A DNA stretch of 64,000 bases from Streptomyces sp. NP160 (GTDB taxonomy: Bacteria; Actinomycetota; Actinomycetes; Actinomycetales; Quadrisphaeraceae): the NCBI RefSeq assembly GCF_006335115.1, contig NZ_VDMJ01000021.1, positions 1 to 64,000 on the forward strand. Direction: 5' to 3'. The position numbers and the translations under genes were made by a program. Every line of letters starts with the position of its first letter. Within the stretch, counting starts at the first letter, position 1. Of this stretch, positions 1-8,521 are shown one piece after another. A model generated the notes under the pieces. The model was given only the letters and a program-made list of their open reading frames with translations, was not told the DNA's origin and ran no database searches.

Positions 1-2
1 TG

Positions 3-2075
3 CTGCGCGAGGCCGGCGCCGCGTACGCCGCGCTGCTGGCGGAGCGGGCGCTCGCCGGGCAGGACGTGCTCGACGCCGTGCCCGTGGGCCTGGCCGCCGG
101 GTGGGTCGACGCCGCGGTGCGCGCCGCGGCGACCGACGCGCTCGGGGCCGAGCGCGTGCTGCGGCCCGTCGAGGGCGGCGAGCCGCTCCGGCCCGACCGC
201 GCCCAGGCCCTCGACGACGGCCCGCTCGCCGACGACCCGACCGCGCTCGCCGCGCTCGCCGGGCTGGTCGGGGGCCTGGTCGCGGCCCCGCGGCGCGCCC
301 GCGGGGCGCTGGAGGTGCTGGGCGTGCGCCGGGTGGGCCTGGCCGAGGTGGCCGAGGTGCTGCCCGCCGAGCCCGCCGCCTGGTGCGCAGCGGTCGTGGC
401 GCTGGCCCCCGCGGCCGCCGACCCGGCCGCCCGCGAGCAGCTGGCCGTGCTGCGGGTGCCCCTGGCGGACGGGCGCACCGCGCCGTCGCCGCGCGGCGTG
501 GTGCTGCCGCACCCCGCGGTCGCGCAGGGCGCTCTGGTGGAGCTGGCCGCGGCGGGGCTGCGGCTCGCGCACCCCGCGGTGGCCGCCGAGCCCGCCGCCG
601 TGCGGCTGCTCACGGCGCTCGGCGCCCAGCTCGCCGGCCCGCGGGAGCTGCTGGCGGCGCCGGAGGTCGCCGAGCTGGTCCGCGATCTCGACGACGACGA
701 CGGGCGCGTGGGGTCCCTGCTCGCGCTCGTCGCCGACGCCGTGAGCACGCAGGGCCTGGCACCGGGGGACCTGCCCGCCCTCGCGGAGCTGCCGCTGCGG
801 GCCGGCACCGGAGAGGTGCTCCCCGCGGCGGGGCTGGTGCTGCCGGGCTCGGTGGCGGCCGAGCTGCTCGACCCCGACGAGGTGGCCCCGGTCCACCCCG
901 AGCTGCTCGCCCGCTGGGGCGAGCCGGTGCTGGCCGCCGTCGGCGTGGCCGGGGCGCTCGCACTGCTGCCGCTCGGCGACGTCGACCCGCACGACCCGCC
1001 GGAGGAGCTCCTCGACGTGGCCGGCGGCGAGGAGTGGCTGGCGCAGGTGCTGGCGCGCGCCGGTGACGGCGCGGTCGCCACCGGCGTGGTGGCCGTGCGC
1101 GACCTCGACCTGCTGCGCGAGGGCGCGCAGGGGCCGCTGCTGGAGCACCTGGCGTCGGTCCCCGCGCTGCGCACCGCCGTGCTGGGACCCGTGCGTGTGG
1201 TGCGCCCCGACGGGTCCGCGGTGGACGTGGCGACGCCGAGCGCCGGCTGGCTGCGCGCCGAGCTGGGCCTGGCGGGCTGCGCCGGCCCGGGCTGCGGGGA
1301 GGGGCTCGCGGCGGTGCTCCCGCCGGCGCCCGCGTGGGCCCGGGCGGTGGAGCCCGCGCTGGGGCGGGTCCTCGGGATGGTGGCGGACGCGGACGACCTC
1401 GACGCCGACGGCTGGCAGCGGGTGCTCGACGGCGCCTCCGGCCCCGACGGAGGCGCCGCGCCGGTGCCCGCTGCGCTGGCGGGCCCGCTGGGGGCGGCGG
1501 CCCTGCTGCCGCTGTGGCGGGCGCTGGCGCGGGCTGCCCTGGCCGACGGCGACCTGGGGGCCGCGCTCGAGCCGCCCGCGCACGTGCTCGCGCTGGACGC
1601 CGGCGGCGCCGTCGTCGTGGTGCCCGCCGAGGCCGCCGCGGTGGTGGACGACCCGTGCTGGGCTCAGCGCACCGACCTCGGCGCGCGCCTCGTGGCGGGG
1701 GCGGACCTGGCCGCCGCGCTGGCCGACGTGCTCGAGATCTCGCTGTCCAGCGAGCTCGCACCGGGCACAGTGGACCCCGTGGGTCCGACGACGACGGCAG
1801 CGGTGCCGCCGCAGGTGCGCTCCGCGCTGCCCGGCTGCCCGGCGCGCTGGACCGAGCACGACGCGCTGGGGGTGGACGGCCACGACGTGGCGTGGTGGGT
1901 GAGCGGGCGCGGTGAGGCGGCCGACGTCCGCGCCACCACGGCCGACGGGCTGGCCCGCGGCCTGGCGCTCGCGGCGGGACGGTGGGAGGCGCGGGCGCTG
2001 GTGGCCGAGCTGCTCGCCGAGCCCGGCCGCGCGGCCGCCGCGCTGGTCGAGGACGCCGCCGGGGGGCGCGCGTGA
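3..2075 (+). CDS. Sacsin/Hsp90-ATPase-like protein, C-terminal part (5' end outside window)
   Basis: The frame is open from the first bases of the window, so only about 690 C-terminal residues are present and the true start lies upstream. The protein is very rich in Ala, Leu and Gly, with no membrane segment or signal. Phrases such as LADGRTAPSPRGVVLP and a C-terminal AAGRWEARALVAELLAEP resemble the long actinobacterial proteins that carry a sacsin-type N-terminal GHKL ATPase domain; that domain itself would be outside the window, so it cannot be checked here. These proteins are annotated as Hsp90-like chaperones but their clients are unknown. The stop codon overlaps the GTG start of the next gene by four bases (GTGA), so the two are probably co-translated. 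Family assignment is by general resemblance only. Confidence 0.6.
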   Translation: MREAGAAYAALLAERALAGQDVLDAVPVGLAAGWVDAAVRAAATDALGAERVLRPVEGGEPLRPDRAQALDDGPLADDPTALAALAGLVGGLVAAPRRARGALEVLGVRRVGLAEVAEVLPAEPAAWCAAVVALAPAAADPAAREQLAVLRVPLADGRTAPSPRGVVLPHPAVAQGALVELAAAGLRLAHPAVAAEPAAVRLLTALGAQLAGPRELLAAPEVAELVRDLDDDDGRVGSLLALVADAVSTQGLAPGDLPALAELPLRAGTGEVLPAAGLVLPGSVAAELLDPDEVAPVHPELLARWGEPVLAAVGVAGALALLPLGDVDPHDPPEELLDVAGGEEWLAQVLARAGDGAVATGVVAVRDLDLLREGAQGPLLEHLASVPALRTAVLGPVRVVRPDGSAVDVATPSAGWLRAELGLAGCAGPGCGEGLAAVLPPAPAWARAVEPALGRVLGMVADADDLDADGWQRVLDGASGPDGGAAPVPAALAGPLGAAALLPLWRALARAALADGDLGAALEPPAHVLALDAGGAVVVVPAEAAAVVDDPCWAQRTDLGARLVAGADLAAALADVLEISLSSELAPGTVDPVGPTTTAAVPPQVRSALPGCPARWTEHDALGVDGHDVAWWVSGRGEAADVRATTADGLARGLALAAGRWEARALVAELLAEPGRAAAALVEDAAGGRA

Positions 2076-3358
2076 CCCGGCGCCCGGGGCCGCTGCTCGC
2101 CGCGGCGGCGGCGCTGGCGCTCGCGGCCTGCAGCCCCGCCGGCGCCGACCCTGACCCCGACGCCGCCGAGACGCCGAGCAGCGCCGCCACCACCACCGGC
2201 GCCGACGGCGTGGCCCACCAGGGCGGCACGGCCGTGCTGGCCTTCGCCGGGGACGTGCACTTCGAGGGGTCGTCGTCGTCGACCACCGACCTGGGCAGCG
2301 CCTTCGACGTGCTCGCGCAGGCCGACGTGGCCCTGGTCAACCTCGAGACGGCCGTCACCACGGGCGGCACGCGGGTGGACAAGCAGTTCGCGTTCCGCGC
2401 CCCGCCGAGGGCGGTGGCCGCGCTGGAGGCCGCAGGGGTCGACGCGGTGACGCTCGCGAACAACCACGGGATGGACTACGGCGCCTCCGGCCTGCAGGAC
2501 ACGCTGGAGGCCGGGCGCGAGGCGGGGCTGCCGGTGCTCGGCGCCGGCGAGGACGTGGACGACGCCTTCCGCCCGCTGCGCCTGGAGCCGCAGGGCGTGC
2601 CGGTCTCGGTGATCGCCGCCACCGACGTCATCGACACCTCCGTGCAGACGGCGTGGACCGCCACCGCCACCAAGCCCGGCCTGGCCTCCGCCAAGGACTC
2701 CGACCGGCTCCTCGAGGACGTGCGGGACGAGGCGCAGGCGGGGCGCGTCGTCGTCGTCTTCCTCCACTGGGGGACCGAGCGCGTGCAGTGCCCCACCGCC
2801 CGGCAGCGCTCGCTGGCCGCCGACCTCGCCGAGGCGGGGGCGTCGGTGGTGGTGGGCAGCCACGCCCACGTGCTGCAGCCGACCGGCGAGGTCGGCTCGG
2901 CCCTCGTGGCGTACGGGCTGGGCAACTTCCACTTCTACGCCAAGCCCGGCAACACCCTCGGCACGCAGACCGGCGTGCTCACCGTGGAGGTCGGCCGCGA
3001 CGGCGCGCAGGGCAGCCGGTGGCACCCGGCGGTCATCCGGTCCGGCAAGCCCGAGCTGCTGACCGGGGCCACGGCGACCGCCGGCGGGCGCAGCCCCGAC
3101 GAGCTGGTCGACCTCGGGCGCGCGTGCGCCTCGGGGAGCACCCCCTCGGCGCCGGCGCAGCAGCGGGTCACCGGTGACGACGGCGGGGACGGCGGGGACG
3201 GCGGGGACGGCGGGGACGACGGCGGCCCGGGGGCGTCCTCGGCGCCGCCGAGCGCGCCGGCCGGGCCCAGCGCCACCCCGACGGCCTCCCGCACGGAGCC
3301 CGAGCCGCCGGCGGCGAGCCCGTCGGAGCCGGGCGCGTCGGCGTCGGCCTCCGGCTGA
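2072..3358 (+). CDS. CapA/PgsA-family metallophosphatase-like lipoprotein
   Basis: This 428-residue protein starts at the GTG overlapping the upstream stop. Residues 1-25 are a lipoprotein signal with lipobox LAAC, so the mature protein should be anchored outside the membrane. The body carries the CapA set: AFAGDVHFEG near the start, DVALVNLETAVT, ANNHGMDYG, LHWGTERVQCP followed by VVGSHAHVLQP, and YGLGNFHFY. The Asp, Asn-His and His residues in these blocks form the two-metal site of calcineurin-like phosphoesterases. CapA relatives act in poly-gamma-glutamate capsule or cell-surface polymer production; the substrate here is unknown. The last 100 residues are a low-complexity Gly-Asp, Pro-Ser-Ala tail encoded partly by a 9-base tandem repeat. 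It is convergent with the diguanylate cyclase gene, the stops lying four bases apart. Confidence 0.85.
   Translation: MTRRPGPLLAAAAALALAACSPAGADPDPDAAETPSSAATTTGADGVAHQGGTAVLAFAGDVHFEGSSSSTTDLGSAFDVLAQADVALVNLETAVTTGGTRVDKQFAFRAPPRAVAALEAAGVDAVTLANNHGMDYGASGLQDTLEAGREAGLPVLGAGEDVDDAFRPLRLEPQGVPVSVIAATDVIDTSVQTAWTATATKPGLASAKDSDRLLEDVRDEAQAGRVVVVFLHWGTERVQCPTARQRSLAADLAEAGASVVVGSHAHVLQPTGEVGSALVAYGLGNFHFYAKPGNTLGTQTGVLTVEVGRDGAQGSRWHPAVIRSGKPELLTGATATAGGRSPDELVDLGRACASGSTPSAPAQQRVTGDDGGDGGDGGDGGDDGGPGASSAPPSAPAGPSATPTASRTEPEPPAASPSEPGASASASG
3179..3223 (+). repeat. 9-base tandem repeat (GACGGCGGG) inside the CapA-like gene
   Basis: Four exact consecutive copies of GACGGCGGG plus a degenerate fifth encode an Asp-Gly-Gly ladder in the C-terminal linker of the lipoprotein. 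The unit is a multiple of three, so changes in copy number would alter linker length without breaking the frame. Confidence 0.85.
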
Positions 3359-3361
3359 CGC

Positions 3362-4957
3362 TCAGGCCACCGCCCCGGCCACCGCCCCGTCCACCGCCCC
3401 GTCCCCGGAGAGGACGACGCGGTCCCGACCCGCCCGCTTGGCGGTGTAGAGGGCCGCGTCGGCGTCGCGCATGAGCGAGGACGCCGGGCGCCCCACCGCA
3501 GCGGCGACGCCGGCCGAGGCGGTGACGCGGATGACCGCCGCCGTCAGCGGTGACTGCGCGGAGGCGGCGCGCACGCCGGCGAGCACCCGCTCGGCCACGG
3601 CCGTGGCGGCCGGGGCGTCCAGGCCCGGCAGCAGCAGGGCGAACTCCTCCCCGCCCAGCCGGGAGGCGCACGCGCCGTCGGGCAGGTGCTCGACGGCGGC
3701 GTCGGCGAGCACGGCGGACAGGACCAGCAGCACGGCGTCACCGGCGTCGTGGCCGTGCGTGTCGTTGACCGCCTTGAAGTGGTCGACGTCCACGATGACC
3801 ACCGCGAGCGGCGCCCCCGGGGGGAGGGCCGCCGCCGCCGCGTGGAGGCCGCGGCGGTTCAGCAGCCCGGTCAGGGGGTCGCGCACGGCCTCGTCGGCGA
3901 GGCGGCGGGAGGTGCTCTCCGCAGCCAGGCGGCGCTCCACCACCTCGCTGACGTCGCGCAGCAGCACCGCGCGGCCCGCCACGACGCCGCGGCGGGTGCG
4001 GATGGTGCTGACGCGCACGTCGAGGTGGAGCCCGGGCATCGGCGAGACCTGTGCGCCGACCGCCGCCGTCGTGGTGCTCAGCGGGGGGAGGAAGGGCGCG
4101 ACGTCGGCGAGGGGGCGGCCCAGGGCGCCCTCGGGGTCCGGCGCCGCCCCTGGGGCGGCCAGGCGCTCGAGCAGCCGCCGGCCGGAGGCGTTGAGGTCCA
4201 CCACGGTCCCGCGGGCGTCCGTGACGAGCAGGGCGTCCGGGAGGTCCTCGAGCACCTGGGTGCGGACCAGCGGGAGCACGGCGAGCATCTCGCGGCGCAG
4301 CATGCCGCGCACCGCGACCAGGGAGGCCGCCGCCAGGGCGAGGGGTACGAGGTCGACGTGCTGGTCCGCTGTGGTGCGGCCCAGCGAGACGACCACGCCG
4401 GCGGTCACCGCGAGCGCGCAGACCAGCAGCGTGCGCAGGTGCGGCCGGTAGACGGCGGGGGAGCGGACCAGCCCGCGGGCCAGGTGCACCAGCGACAGGC
4501 CGGCCGGGACCCCGAGCGCGGCGACGACCGCCGGGTAGAGCGGTCCGTCGGCCCAGCGGTCCGGCGAGCCCGCCGCGCCGGGGGAGTCGGTGTAGAGCAG
4601 CTGGTGCCACGGGTTGGCCGCCAGCGCGGGCAGCACCAGCAGCGGGGGGAGCACGAGCACGGCCAGGTCGAGCGGGCCGGGGCGCCGGTGGGGCGCGTCG
4701 CCGGTGCGGGCCAGCCAGTACGCGCCGGCCGCCACGGCCAGCGCTCCCGCGGTGGCGAGCAGCCGCAGCGCCGCCACCGTCCGGAGGTCGGTGGCGGTGC
4801 TGAGCCCGGCGCCTGCCGCGCACCACAGGGTGGCGCCGCCGCTGCCGAGGGCGTAGGTCCGGGCCGCGCCGCGCTCGGGGCGCCGCCAGGCGAGGGTCGC
4901 CGCGACGGCGCAGCACAGCGCGCACGCCGTGAGCACTGCCGTCCACGCCACCGCCAC
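3362..4957 (-). CDS. Membrane-bound diguanylate cyclase (7TM-PAS-GGDEF)
   Basis: The 531-residue product has about seven hydrophobic segments in residues 1-225, the layout of the histidine-kinase-type N-terminal 7TM module. A PAS-like region follows at roughly 235-345 (LPDALLVTDARGTVVDLN), then a GGDEF domain at about 365-520. The active-site loop is SRLGGEEFALLLPG, a catalytically competent GGEEF form, and VDVDHFKAVNDTHGH supplies the metal/substrate residues. No RxxD inhibitory site precedes the loop. It should make cyclic di-GMP at the membrane in response to a signal read by the 7TM or PAS part. The GTG start is six bases after the hexamer GATGAT (4964-4969 on this strand), which fits leaderless transcription. 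Confidence 0.9.
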   Translation of the reverse strand: MAVAWTAVLTACALCCAVAATLAWRRPERGAARTYALGSGGATLWCAAGAGLSTATDLRTVAALRLLATAGALAVAAGAYWLARTGDAPHRRPGPLDLAVLVLPPLLVLPALAANPWHQLLYTDSPGAAGSPDRWADGPLYPAVVAALGVPAGLSLVHLARGLVRSPAVYRPHLRTLLVCALAVTAGVVVSLGRTTADQHVDLVPLALAAASLVAVRGMLRREMLAVLPLVRTQVLEDLPDALLVTDARGTVVDLNASGRRLLERLAAPGAAPDPEGALGRPLADVAPFLPPLSTTTAAVGAQVSPMPGLHLDVRVSTIRTRRGVVAGRAVLLRDVSEVVERRLAAESTSRRLADEAVRDPLTGLLNRRGLHAAAAALPPGAPLAVVIVDVDHFKAVNDTHGHDAGDAVLLVLSAVLADAAVEHLPDGACASRLGGEEFALLLPGLDAPAATAVAERVLAGVRAASAQSPLTAAVIRVTASAGVAAAVGRPASSLMRDADAALYTAKRAGRDRVVLSGDGAVDGAVAGAVA

Positions 4958-5041
4958 CCCGTGATCATCGGCAGGTCGCGGGTCTGCCAGGAGGGGGTGC
5001 CGGTCCTCCGAGGTGGGGACGCGGGCGGGGGACGCCGGCGC

Positions 5042-5278
5042 TCAGCGGCGCCGGCGGCGGTTCTCCCGCGCCAGCGCCAGGAGGCCCAGACCGGCGCCGG
5101 CGGCGCAGGTCCACAGCCACCAGGTGCGCCCGGTGCTGCTCAGCCAGCCGTGGAGGAGCAGGCCGGCCACGAGCAGCACCAGCCAGGCGAGGGTGATCGT
5201 GCCGAAGGGGCGGCGGTCGTCGCCGGGCGGTGGCCCGGGGGCGGGGAGGCGCTCCTCGCGCCGCAGGTAGAACCGCAC
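5042..5278 (-). CDS. DUF2530-like small membrane protein
   Basis: A 78-residue protein with two transmembrane segments, around residues 27-45 (TLAWLVLLVAGLLLHGW) and 51-70, separated by STGRTWWLWT, and a basic RENRRRRR tail. The WWLWTCAAGAGLGLL block is what I recognise from DUF2530 proteins of actinobacteria; their function is unknown. The longer frame could begin further upstream, but GTG at 5278 gives the family-like VRFYLRREE beginning and sits seven bases after TAGCCT (5286-5291 read on this strand). It is divergent from the MarR gene, the two starts being about 80 bases apart, so the promoter region is shared. Confidence 0.75.
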   Translation of the reverse strand: MRFYLRREERLPAPGPPPGDDRRPFGTITLAWLVLLVAGLLLHGWLSSTGRTWWLWTCAAGAGLGLLALARENRRRRR

Positions 5279-5331
5279 GCGTACCAGGCTAGGGCGCGGG
5301 CCGGCGGGAATGCGGTGGCCTCGGGCTACCG

Positions 5332-5361
5332 TTAGCAACAGTAATGACTTATGCTCATCAC
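5332..5361 (+). promoter_or_regulatory. A/T-rich promoter/operator region of the MarR-MFS operon
   Basis: A short A/T-rich island in a very G+C-rich context lies between the divergent DUF2530 and MarR genes. The hexamer TATGCT (5350-5355) is close to the -10 consensus and leaves exactly six bases before GTG 5362, so transcription would begin at that start codon. MarR proteins usually bind imperfect dyads over their own promoters. The TTAGCAACAGTAATG stretch just upstream is the likely operator, although its symmetry is weak. Confidence 0.55.
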
Positions 5362-5826
5362 GTGACCCAGGCCGCCGCTCCCGCGCCCCGGGTGGCACCC
5401 ACCCGCTGCAGGCCCGCGCCGCTGGCTGCCGAGCTGCGCGTGGGCGCCATGCGCCTGGCCCGCCGCCTGCGGCGCGAGCGCAGCAGCAGCGACATCACCG
5501 ACGCCCAGTACTCGGTGCTCGCCGGTCTCGACCGCCGCGGGCCGCAGAGCCTGCGCGCCCTGGCCGACCACGAGAACGTCCAGCCGCCCTCCATGACGCG
5601 CACCGTCACCGCCCTTGAGGAGGCGGGCCTGGCCCGCCGCACCCCGCACCCCGACGACGGGCGCCAGCTGCTCGTCGTCCTCACCGAGGCGGGCACCCGC
5701 CACGTCCACGAGACGCGCCGCCGCCGCGACGCGTGGCTCGCCGAGCAGCTCGCCGCGCTCGGCCTCGAGGACCGCGCGACCCTCGCCCGCGCCGCCGCCC
5801 TCCTGCAGGAGATCGCCACCCGATGA
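5362..5826 (+). CDS. MarR-family transcriptional regulator
   Basis: A 154-residue winged-helix regulator from GTG 5362. It has the MarR pattern: dimerisation helices (LRVGAMRLARRLRRE), the region DAQYSVLAGLDRRGPQSLRALADHENVQ, the recognition helix SMTRTVTALEEAGLARR, and the wing HPDDGRQLLVVLTEAG. An in-frame ATG at 5344 would add six residues, but GTG 5362 lies six bases behind the TATGCT hexamer. The stop overlaps the start of the MFS gene (ATGA), a classic arrangement in which the regulator represses its own efflux operon until a ligand, often an aromatic compound, releases it. The ligand is not predictable. Confidence 0.9.
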   Translation: MTQAAAPAPRVAPTRCRPAPLAAELRVGAMRLARRLRRERSSSDITDAQYSVLAGLDRRGPQSLRALADHENVQPPSMTRTVTALEEAGLARRTPHPDDGRQLLVVLTEAGTRHVHETRRRRDAWLAEQLAALGLEDRATLARAAALLQEIATR

Positions 5827-7178
5827 CAGTCCTCGCCAGCACCGGCCGGGCCCTCGCGCCGACCTTCCGCTCGCTCACGGTCCGCAACTACCGGATCTGG
5901 GCGGGCGGCGCCATCGTGTCCAACGTCGGCACCTGGATGCAGCGCGTCGCCCAGGACTGGCTGGTGCTGACCCAGCTCACGAACAACAGCGCGGTGGCCG
6001 TGGGCATCACGACGGCGCTGCAGTTCGGGCCGCAGCTCGTGCTCGGCCCGCTGACGGGCGCCGTGGCCGACAGGTTCCCCCAGCGCGCGGTGCTGGCGGT
6101 GACGCAGGCGCTCATGGGCACCTGGGCGCTGCTGCTCGGCCTGCTCGTGGTGCTCGGGGACCCGCAGCTGTGGCAGGTCTACGTGCTCGCCGGCCTGCTC
6201 GGCGTGACGAGCGCCTTCGACGCCCCGGTGCGCCAGACGTTCGTCACCTCCCTCGTGCCGCACGGCATGCTCGCCAACGCGGTGGGCCTCAACAGCGCCT
6301 CCTTCAACGGCGCCCGGCTCATCGGGCCCGCCGTCGCCGGACTGCTCATCGCCGCCGTCGGCACGGGGTGGGTCTTCCTCATCAACGCCGTCACGTTCGC
6401 CGCCACGTGCACCTCGCTGGCGCTCATGCGCCGCAGCGAGCTGGTGCCCGCACCCCGGCGCGGGCGGGGTCGCGGCGCCACCCGCGAGGGGCTGGCGTAC
6501 GTGCGCAGCCGGCCCGACGTCATGCTCATCCTGCTGGTGGTGGGCCTGGTCGGGGCGTTCGGGATGAACTTCCAGATGACCACCGCGCTCATGGCCAGGG
6601 TGGAGTTCGGCCTGGGGGCGGACAGCTACGGGCTGCTCGGCTCGATCATGGCGATCGGCTCGCTCACCGGAGCGCTCCTGGCCGCCCGGCGCGAGCAGCC
6701 GAGGCTGCGCCTCGTCGTGGGCGCGGCGACGGCGTTCGGCGTCTTCGCGATCCTCGCCTCGGTGATGCCCGGGTACTGGACGTTCGCCGTGGCGCTCGTC
6801 CCCGTGGGCCTGTCGGCGCTCACGCTGATGACCGCCGCCAACGCCACCGTGCAGATGACCACCCCGCCGGAGCTGCGCGGCCGCGTCATGGCGCTGTACA
6901 TGGCCGTCTTCGCCGGCACCACGCCGCTGGGGGCACCGCTGGTCGGCTGGATCGGCGAGGTGGCCGGCCCGCGCTGGTCCATCGCCGTCGGCGGCATCGC
7001 CGCGCTGGTCGCGGCCGCCGTCGTCGTCCTGGTGGTCTCCCGGCGCCAGGAGGTGCACGTGCACTACCGCCTGCACGAGCGGCCCCACCTGCTGGTGGAG
7101 GTCGGCTCGCTGGAGGAGCCCGCTCCGGCGGCGCTGCGCGAGCCGGTCGCGTCCGGCGCGAGGCGGGAGGTGGCCTGA
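5823..7178 (+). CDS. MFS transporter (EntS/MFS_3-like efflux protein)
   Basis: A 451-residue protein with about twelve hydrophobic segments. The N-terminal LTVRNYRIWAGGAIVSNVGTW and the GPLTGAVADRFPQRAVL loop are typical of the MFS_3 family related to the enterobactin exporter EntS. DAPVRQTFVTSLVP and NSASFNGARLIGPAVAG are family blocks between segments 4 and 6. It probably exports a small toxic or siderophore-like compound by proton antiport. It begins with the ATGA overlap at the end of the MarR gene and is followed by a one-base overlap with the methyltransferase gene, so all three are one operon. Residues after about 425 form a short cytoplasmic tail. Confidence 0.9.
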   Translation: MTVLASTGRALAPTFRSLTVRNYRIWAGGAIVSNVGTWMQRVAQDWLVLTQLTNNSAVAVGITTALQFGPQLVLGPLTGAVADRFPQRAVLAVTQALMGTWALLLGLLVVLGDPQLWQVYVLAGLLGVTSAFDAPVRQTFVTSLVPHGMLANAVGLNSASFNGARLIGPAVAGLLIAAVGTGWVFLINAVTFAATCTSLALMRRSELVPAPRRGRGRGATREGLAYVRSRPDVMLILLVVGLVGAFGMNFQMTTALMARVEFGLGADSYGLLGSIMAIGSLTGALLAARREQPRLRLVVGAATAFGVFAILASVMPGYWTFAVALVPVGLSALTLMTAANATVQMTTPPELRGRVMALYMAVFAGTTPLGAPLVGWIGEVAGPRWSIAVGGIAALVAAAVVVLVVSRRQEVHVHYRLHERPHLLVEVGSLEEPAPAALREPVASGARREVA

Positions 7179-8410
7179 TGGCGCTGGTCGAGCTGCCCGA
7201 GGCGCTGGCCGCGGTGAGGTCGTCGCTGCTGGAGGAGTCCTTCGTGCGCGCCACGGCCGGTGGGCGCCGGCGCGGGACCGAGGCGGTGGCGGACCGCCCG
7301 GAGCGGGTGGAGGTGCGTCCGGTGCTGCTGCGCGGCGTGCGGCACCTGCAGGTCACCGAGCGCACCGGTCCCGTGGTCCGCACGCGCAACCTGCGGGTGC
7401 AGGGACCCGCCGGCTCCGTCGACGACGAGGCCCTCGACGCGCTGCTGGCGCTGCCCTTCGCCACCTGGCACGCCGAGACGGCCGCCGGTGCGGTGCAGGT
7501 CCAGGTGACCAAGAAGGGCCTGGCGACCGTCGGCCGGACCGCGGCGACCGCTGGTCCCGGCGCCGGTGCTCGCCCTGGCGGCGATCTCGCGAACGACCGT
7601 CGCAAGGAGCACCTCCTCGACCCCGGCGACCCGCTCTTCGCCGTGCTGGGCGCCGGCGGTGACAAGCGCCGCCAGGTGGACGCGTTCCTGCGCCAGCTCT
7701 CGGCCGCGCTCCCGGAGGGCCTGGCCGCCGACAGGCCCCTGCGCGTGGTCGACCTGGGCTGCGGCAACGCCTACCTCACCCTCGCGGCGCAGCGCTGGCT
7801 CGCCGGCCGTCCCGCCGGGGCGCGGACCGTGGGCGTGGAGCTGCGCGCCGACCTCGTGCAGCGCTCCACCGAGCGCGCTGCGGCGGCGGGCGTGGACGGG
7901 CTGGTCTTCGCGGCCGGCACCATCGCCGACGCCGACCCGACGCACCTGCTCGGCGGTCCGCCCGACGTGGTGCTGGCGCTGCACGCGTGCGACACCGCCA
8001 CCGACGACGCGCTCGCCCGCGCCGCCGCCTGGGAGGCTCCCGTGGTGCTCGCCGCGCCCTGCTGCCACCGCGACGTGCAGCGCCAGCTGGTGGCCGCCGG
8101 CGCGGGCACGGCGGCCTCGTCCCTGCCGGCCGCGCAGGACGCGCTGGTCTCCTCCCCGATCCTGCGGGAGCGCTTCGCCGACGTGCTCACCGACTCCCTG
8201 CGCGCCGCCGCGCTGCGCGCCCGGGGGTACCGGGTGGACGTCGTGGAGTTCGTCGACAGCAGGCACACGCCGCGCAACGCCCTGCTGCGGGCCGTGCTCC
8301 CCCCGCGGCCCGCGCCGGCCGCGGCGCGCGACGCGGCGCAGCGGGAGCTGGAGGAGCTGGCGGCGTCGTGGCGGGTGCGGCCCGCGATCGCCGAGCGCCT
8401 CGCCCCCTGA
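7178..8410 (+). CDS. SAM-dependent methyltransferase (METTL25/GSTCD-like)
   Basis: A 410-residue protein. The central part has motif I of class I methyltransferases (RVVDLGCGNAYLTLAA, about residues 188-203) and an acidic motif II (GVELRADLV). The family-specific blocks LALHACDTATDDALARAA and VLAAPCCHRDVQRQL, with paired Cys and His, mark the subgroup related to eukaryotic METTL25 and GSTCD. An N-terminal region of about 170 residues is less conserved. The substrate is unknown; RNA or protein have been suggested for the subgroup, and the MFS operon context adds little. The start ATG shares one base with the stop of the transporter gene. Confidence 0.8.
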   Translation: MALVELPEALAAVRSSLLEESFVRATAGGRRRGTEAVADRPERVEVRPVLLRGVRHLQVTERTGPVVRTRNLRVQGPAGSVDDEALDALLALPFATWHAETAAGAVQVQVTKKGLATVGRTAATAGPGAGARPGGDLANDRRKEHLLDPGDPLFAVLGAGGDKRRQVDAFLRQLSAALPEGLAADRPLRVVDLGCGNAYLTLAAQRWLAGRPAGARTVGVELRADLVQRSTERAAAAGVDGLVFAAGTIADADPTHLLGGPPDVVLALHACDTATDDALARAAAWEAPVVLAAPCCHRDVQRQLVAAGAGTAASSLPAAQDALVSSPILRERFADVLTDSLRAAALRARGYRVDVVEFVDSRHTPRNALLRAVLPPRPAPAAARDAAQRELEELAASWRVRPAIAERLAP

Positions 8411-8445
8411 CGGGGCGAAAAGGGGAGGCGGGCCGTCGGAGGGCG

Positions 8446-8461
8446 GTTGTAGCGTCACAAC
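8446..8461 (+). promoter_or_regulatory. Dyad GTTGT-N6-ACAAC over a -10-like hexamer
   Basis: A perfect five-base inverted repeat, GTTGT and ACAAC, flanks six bases and overlaps TAGCGT (8450-8455), the same -10-like hexamer seen at other promoters in this window. It lies 60 bases upstream of the ABC exporter start, in the only gap between that gene and the methyltransferase gene. A repressor bound here would block the promoter. The regulator cannot be named. Confidence 0.4.
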
Positions 8462-8521
8462 GGCACCGGGCGCACCGCCGGGGCCTCCCTCCCCCCACCC
8501 GCCCTCCGAGGAGGTCGCCCT

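Noticed and set aside
3179-3223. Short repeats considered as a CRISPR array
   Set aside because: Units are nine bases, contiguous, without spacers, and in frame within a coding region.
5344-5826. ATG 5344 as start of the MarR gene
   Set aside because: It would lie upstream of the best -10 hexamer (5350-5355); GTG 5362 fits the six-base rule and the family length.
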